Source of the DNA: an uncultured Lachnospiraceae bacterium
GTDB taxonomy: Bacteria; Bacillota; Clostridia; Lachnospirales; Lachnospiraceae
DNA length: 16,271 nt
Assembly (NCBI GenBank): GCA_934418055.1
Contig: CAKRWX010000027.1
Location: 1 to 16,271, forward strand
Direction: 5' to 3'
The notes under the pieces are model-generated. The model saw nothing but the letters and a program-made list of their open reading frames with translations, had not been told where the DNA came from and did not search any database. A program made the position numbers and the translations under genes. Positions 15,056 to 16,271 of this stretch are shown one piece after another (position 1 is the stretch's first letter; each line of letters begins with the position of its first letter).

Positions 15056-15062
15056 TCATAAT
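15034..15062 (+). promoter_or_regulatory. Promoter of the GntR gene
   Basis: A perfect -35 TTGACA (15034-15039) and a -10 CATAAT (15057-15062) are separated by 17 bases, with the start of transcription near 15069. Confidence 0.8.
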
Positions 15063-15133
15063 ATGATTAATAAGGGATATTTTGCGCATTTTTCCGCACA
15101 TCCCCATACTTTCAGAAAACCCGGAGGCGTATT

Positions 15134-15892
15134 TTGAACACATCCACATTCGTTACCAGCAGAAAAGAACTTTTAGACCGCAATTCTCCTCTTCCTGCCT
15201 ATCAGCAGATTGCCAATGACATCGTTCTGCGAATCTCCCAGCAGGAATGGCAGATTGACGATAAACTTCCATCCGAAGCCGAACTTGCCGCCGACTACGG
15301 TGTCAGCCGCGTCACCCTGCGCCAGGCCATGGGACAATTAGAGCAGGAAGGCATCATCGCCCGTTTCCAGGGCAAAGGAGCCTTCGTCACCAACAATCCC
15401 AGACAATTGGTTCAGGAGCTGACCTTCCCGTCCCTGGATTCCACCAACAAGCGCTCCGTCAAATCCCAGGTTCTTCTCATTGAGGAAGTCACTGCACCTA
15501 ATGCGACCGTAGAAAAAGGCTTAAAAGTCACCAAGACCACGCCTCTCCTCTACATCCAGCGTCTCTTCTACCACAGTGACCGCCCCAGCGGCATCAACCA
15601 CATCTGGTTCAAAGCCGCCGACGTCCCAGGCCTCACCCAGGACACCCTCTTAGACGGCAGTGTCTCCAAGACCCTGAAGCTCACCTACCACTACGAGATC
15701 GCTTCCATCGAAAACTACATCGAATGCGTCCGCTTAGATGCCTTAACCGCATCCCTCCTAAACAGCGCCTACGACTCCACCGGCCTCCGCATCGATTCCC
15801 AGTACCTCCTAGAAGACCAGACCCCCGTAGAATACTCCAGCACCACCTGGCTAGGCGACTTCACCAGATTTCATCTGAAAATCGACCGCTAA
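15134..15892 (+). CDS. GntR-family transcriptional regulator with UTRA effector domain (HutC subfamily)
   Basis: A 252-residue regulator. The N-terminal winged helix is at about residues 17-86: LPAYQQIANDIVLRI, then LPSEAELAADYGVSRVTLRQ for the recognition helix, and FQGKGAFV for the wing. Residues 90-250 form a UTRA ligand-binding domain (TPLLYIQRLFY, IWFKAADVPG, DSQYLLEDQTPVEYSSTTW). HutC-type members sense sugar phosphates or similar metabolites and repress uptake and catabolic operons. The start is TTG at 15134 with GGAGG 6 bases upstream; no in-frame ATG exists before the DNA-binding helix is damaged. It is the only transcription factor in the window and the obvious candidate regulator of the ABC-sugar operon 1 kb away. 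A terminator follows at 15921. Confidence 0.93.
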   Translation: MNTSTFVTSRKELLDRNSPLPAYQQIANDIVLRISQQEWQIDDKLPSEAELAADYGVSRVTLRQAMGQLEQEGIIARFQGKGAFVTNNPRQLVQELTFPSLDSTNKRSVKSQVLLIEEVTAPNATVEKGLKVTKTTPLLYIQRLFYHSDRPSGINHIWFKAADVPGLTQDTLLDGSVSKTLKLTYHYEIASIENYIECVRLDALTASLLNSAYDSTGLRIDSQYLLEDQTPVEYSSTTWLGDFTRFHLKIDR

Positions 15893-15920
15893 TCACCGAA
15901 AACATTTGCGACTCTTACAC

Positions 15921-15963
15921 GGGTGCCAAAAAACGGCAAAAGCCGTTTTTCGCACCCCTTTCT
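15921..15963 (+). terminator. Rho-independent terminator after the GntR gene, probably bidirectional
   Basis: GGGTGC (15921-15926) pairs with GCACCC (15952-15957), and inside it AAAAACGGC (15929-15937) pairs with GCCGTTTTT (15942-15950) around an AAAA loop. CTTTCTCT follows. On the minus strand the inner stem is followed by TTTTTT, so it could also end the gene that stops at 16182. Confidence 0.88.
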
Positions 15964-16010
15964 CTATCCAACACCTTCGTAGATTCACTCCCAGCACAGT
16001 CAATACCGTA

Positions 16011-16149
16011 GGAGTCCGGCGAATCGAATGACAAGGAGGACCGTTGGAAACCGCCGGTACTTGGCGCGCGTCCTTTGCACGCCTACGTACCGCTGCGTTT
16101 TCCACTCGAGCGAGAGCGCGTCCGACGGTCATTCGACTCGCCAGACTCC
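16011..16149. repeat. 139-bp GC-rich inverted-repeat element
   Basis: GGAGTCCGGCGAATCGAATGAC, trimmed here to its key blocks GGAGTC, GGCGA and TCGAATGAC (16011-16032), is matched by the inverted copy at 16128-16149 with two mismatches in 22. Inner blocks also pair: TGGAAA/TTTCCA, CGGTAC/GTACCG and GGCG/CGCC, around a loop near TCCTTTGCA (16071-16079). The segment is richer in CpG-type runs (GCGCGCG, CGAGCGAGAGCGCG) than its surroundings. Frames over it are short and unconvincing. It probably is a dispersed repeat or structured RNA; identity unknown. Confidence 0.65.
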
Positions 16150-16181
16150 GGACCGTTCACCAACTCCTGTTATTTTGCCAC

Positions 16182-16271
16182 CTACTCAATCACCGCATCC
16201 ACAATCTCCTGCTTTCCAACATCCACAACTCCAAGGGTATTGACCCGAATCGCCGGAATCACCGGCAGACT
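16182..16271 (-). CDS. 3' end of an unidentified gene (partial)
   Basis: On the minus strand an open frame enters from the right edge and ends at TAG (16184-16182) after 29 codons. It reads VIPAIRVNTLGVVDVGKQEI followed by VDAVIE. The length is too short to name a family with confidence. The reading is supported by normal codon use and a sensible end, followed by the inverted-repeat element and, further on, a terminator that works on this strand. Nothing in the window shows a link to the GntR gene, which converges on it. Confidence 0.55.
   Translation of the reverse strand, partial: SLPVIPAIRVNTLGVVDVGKQEIVDAVIE

Noticed and set aside
15893..16243. Short frames on both strands over the terminator and the inverted-repeat element
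   Set aside because: Their sequence follows the hairpin arms, and they have no ribosome binding site or family resemblance.
1..16271. CRISPR array, rRNA, prophage or insertion sequence with a transposase
   Set aside because: No direct-repeat array, no rRNA sequence and no transposase, integrase or phage gene was found on either strand.

Overview
The window looks like chromosomal DNA from a Gram-positive, gut-type Clostridia, most likely Lachnospiraceae. The pointers are lipoprotein binding proteins with an Ala/Thr/Glu-rich linker, strong AGGAGG-type ribosome binding sites, GTG and TTG starts beside ATG, no encoded CCA on the tRNA, and UgpABE-like sugar ABC genes in a long operon. Species cannot be named from the sequence alone. 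Almost everything is on the minus strand; the exceptions are one tRNA and one GntR regulator.

Layout from left to right. (1) 1-1034: the start of a thiamine-precursor transport operon on the minus strand. It has a promoter, a TPP riboswitch with a terminator that ends at the start codon, a ThiX-like permease, and possibly the first codons of the next gene. (2) 1157-1316: a plus-strand tRNA-Lys(TTT) with its own promoter and a strong hairpin terminator. (3) 1328-6334: a tightly packed phosphate operon, read Na/Pi symporter with PhoU-like tail, then a PstS-like lipoprotein, then polyphosphate kinase, then a 70-residue membrane protein. The PstS-like protein has its two lobes in swapped order (a circular permutation), and no pstC, pstA or pstB gene is beside it. 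(4) 6392-14151: an eight-gene carbohydrate operon from one good promoter, in the order HAD phosphatase, two permeases, sugar-binding lipoprotein, TIM-barrel isomerase, SIS-domain protein, YjbQ and HD hydrolase, closed by a terminator. Its substrate cannot be read from the sequence. (5) 14218-15892: a radical SAM (SPL-like) gene and a GntR/UTRA regulator, divergently transcribed from overlapping promoters with an inverted repeat between them. (6) 15893-16271: the GntR terminator, a 139-bp GC-rich inverted-repeat element, and the last 29 codons of an unidentified minus-strand gene.

The likely biology is as follows. The GntR protein is the obvious candidate regulator of the sugar operon and of itself. 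The sugar operon would import a sugar or sugar derivative and process it with the isomerase, SIS and phosphatase enzymes. The phosphate operon would take up phosphate by sodium symport and store it as polyphosphate. The most unusual item is the permuted phosphate-binding lipoprotein beside a secondary transporter. Two non-coding elements, a 133-bp element with 14-bp terminal inverted repeats at 8839-8971 and the 139-bp element at 16011-16149, look like dispersed repeats of the genome.
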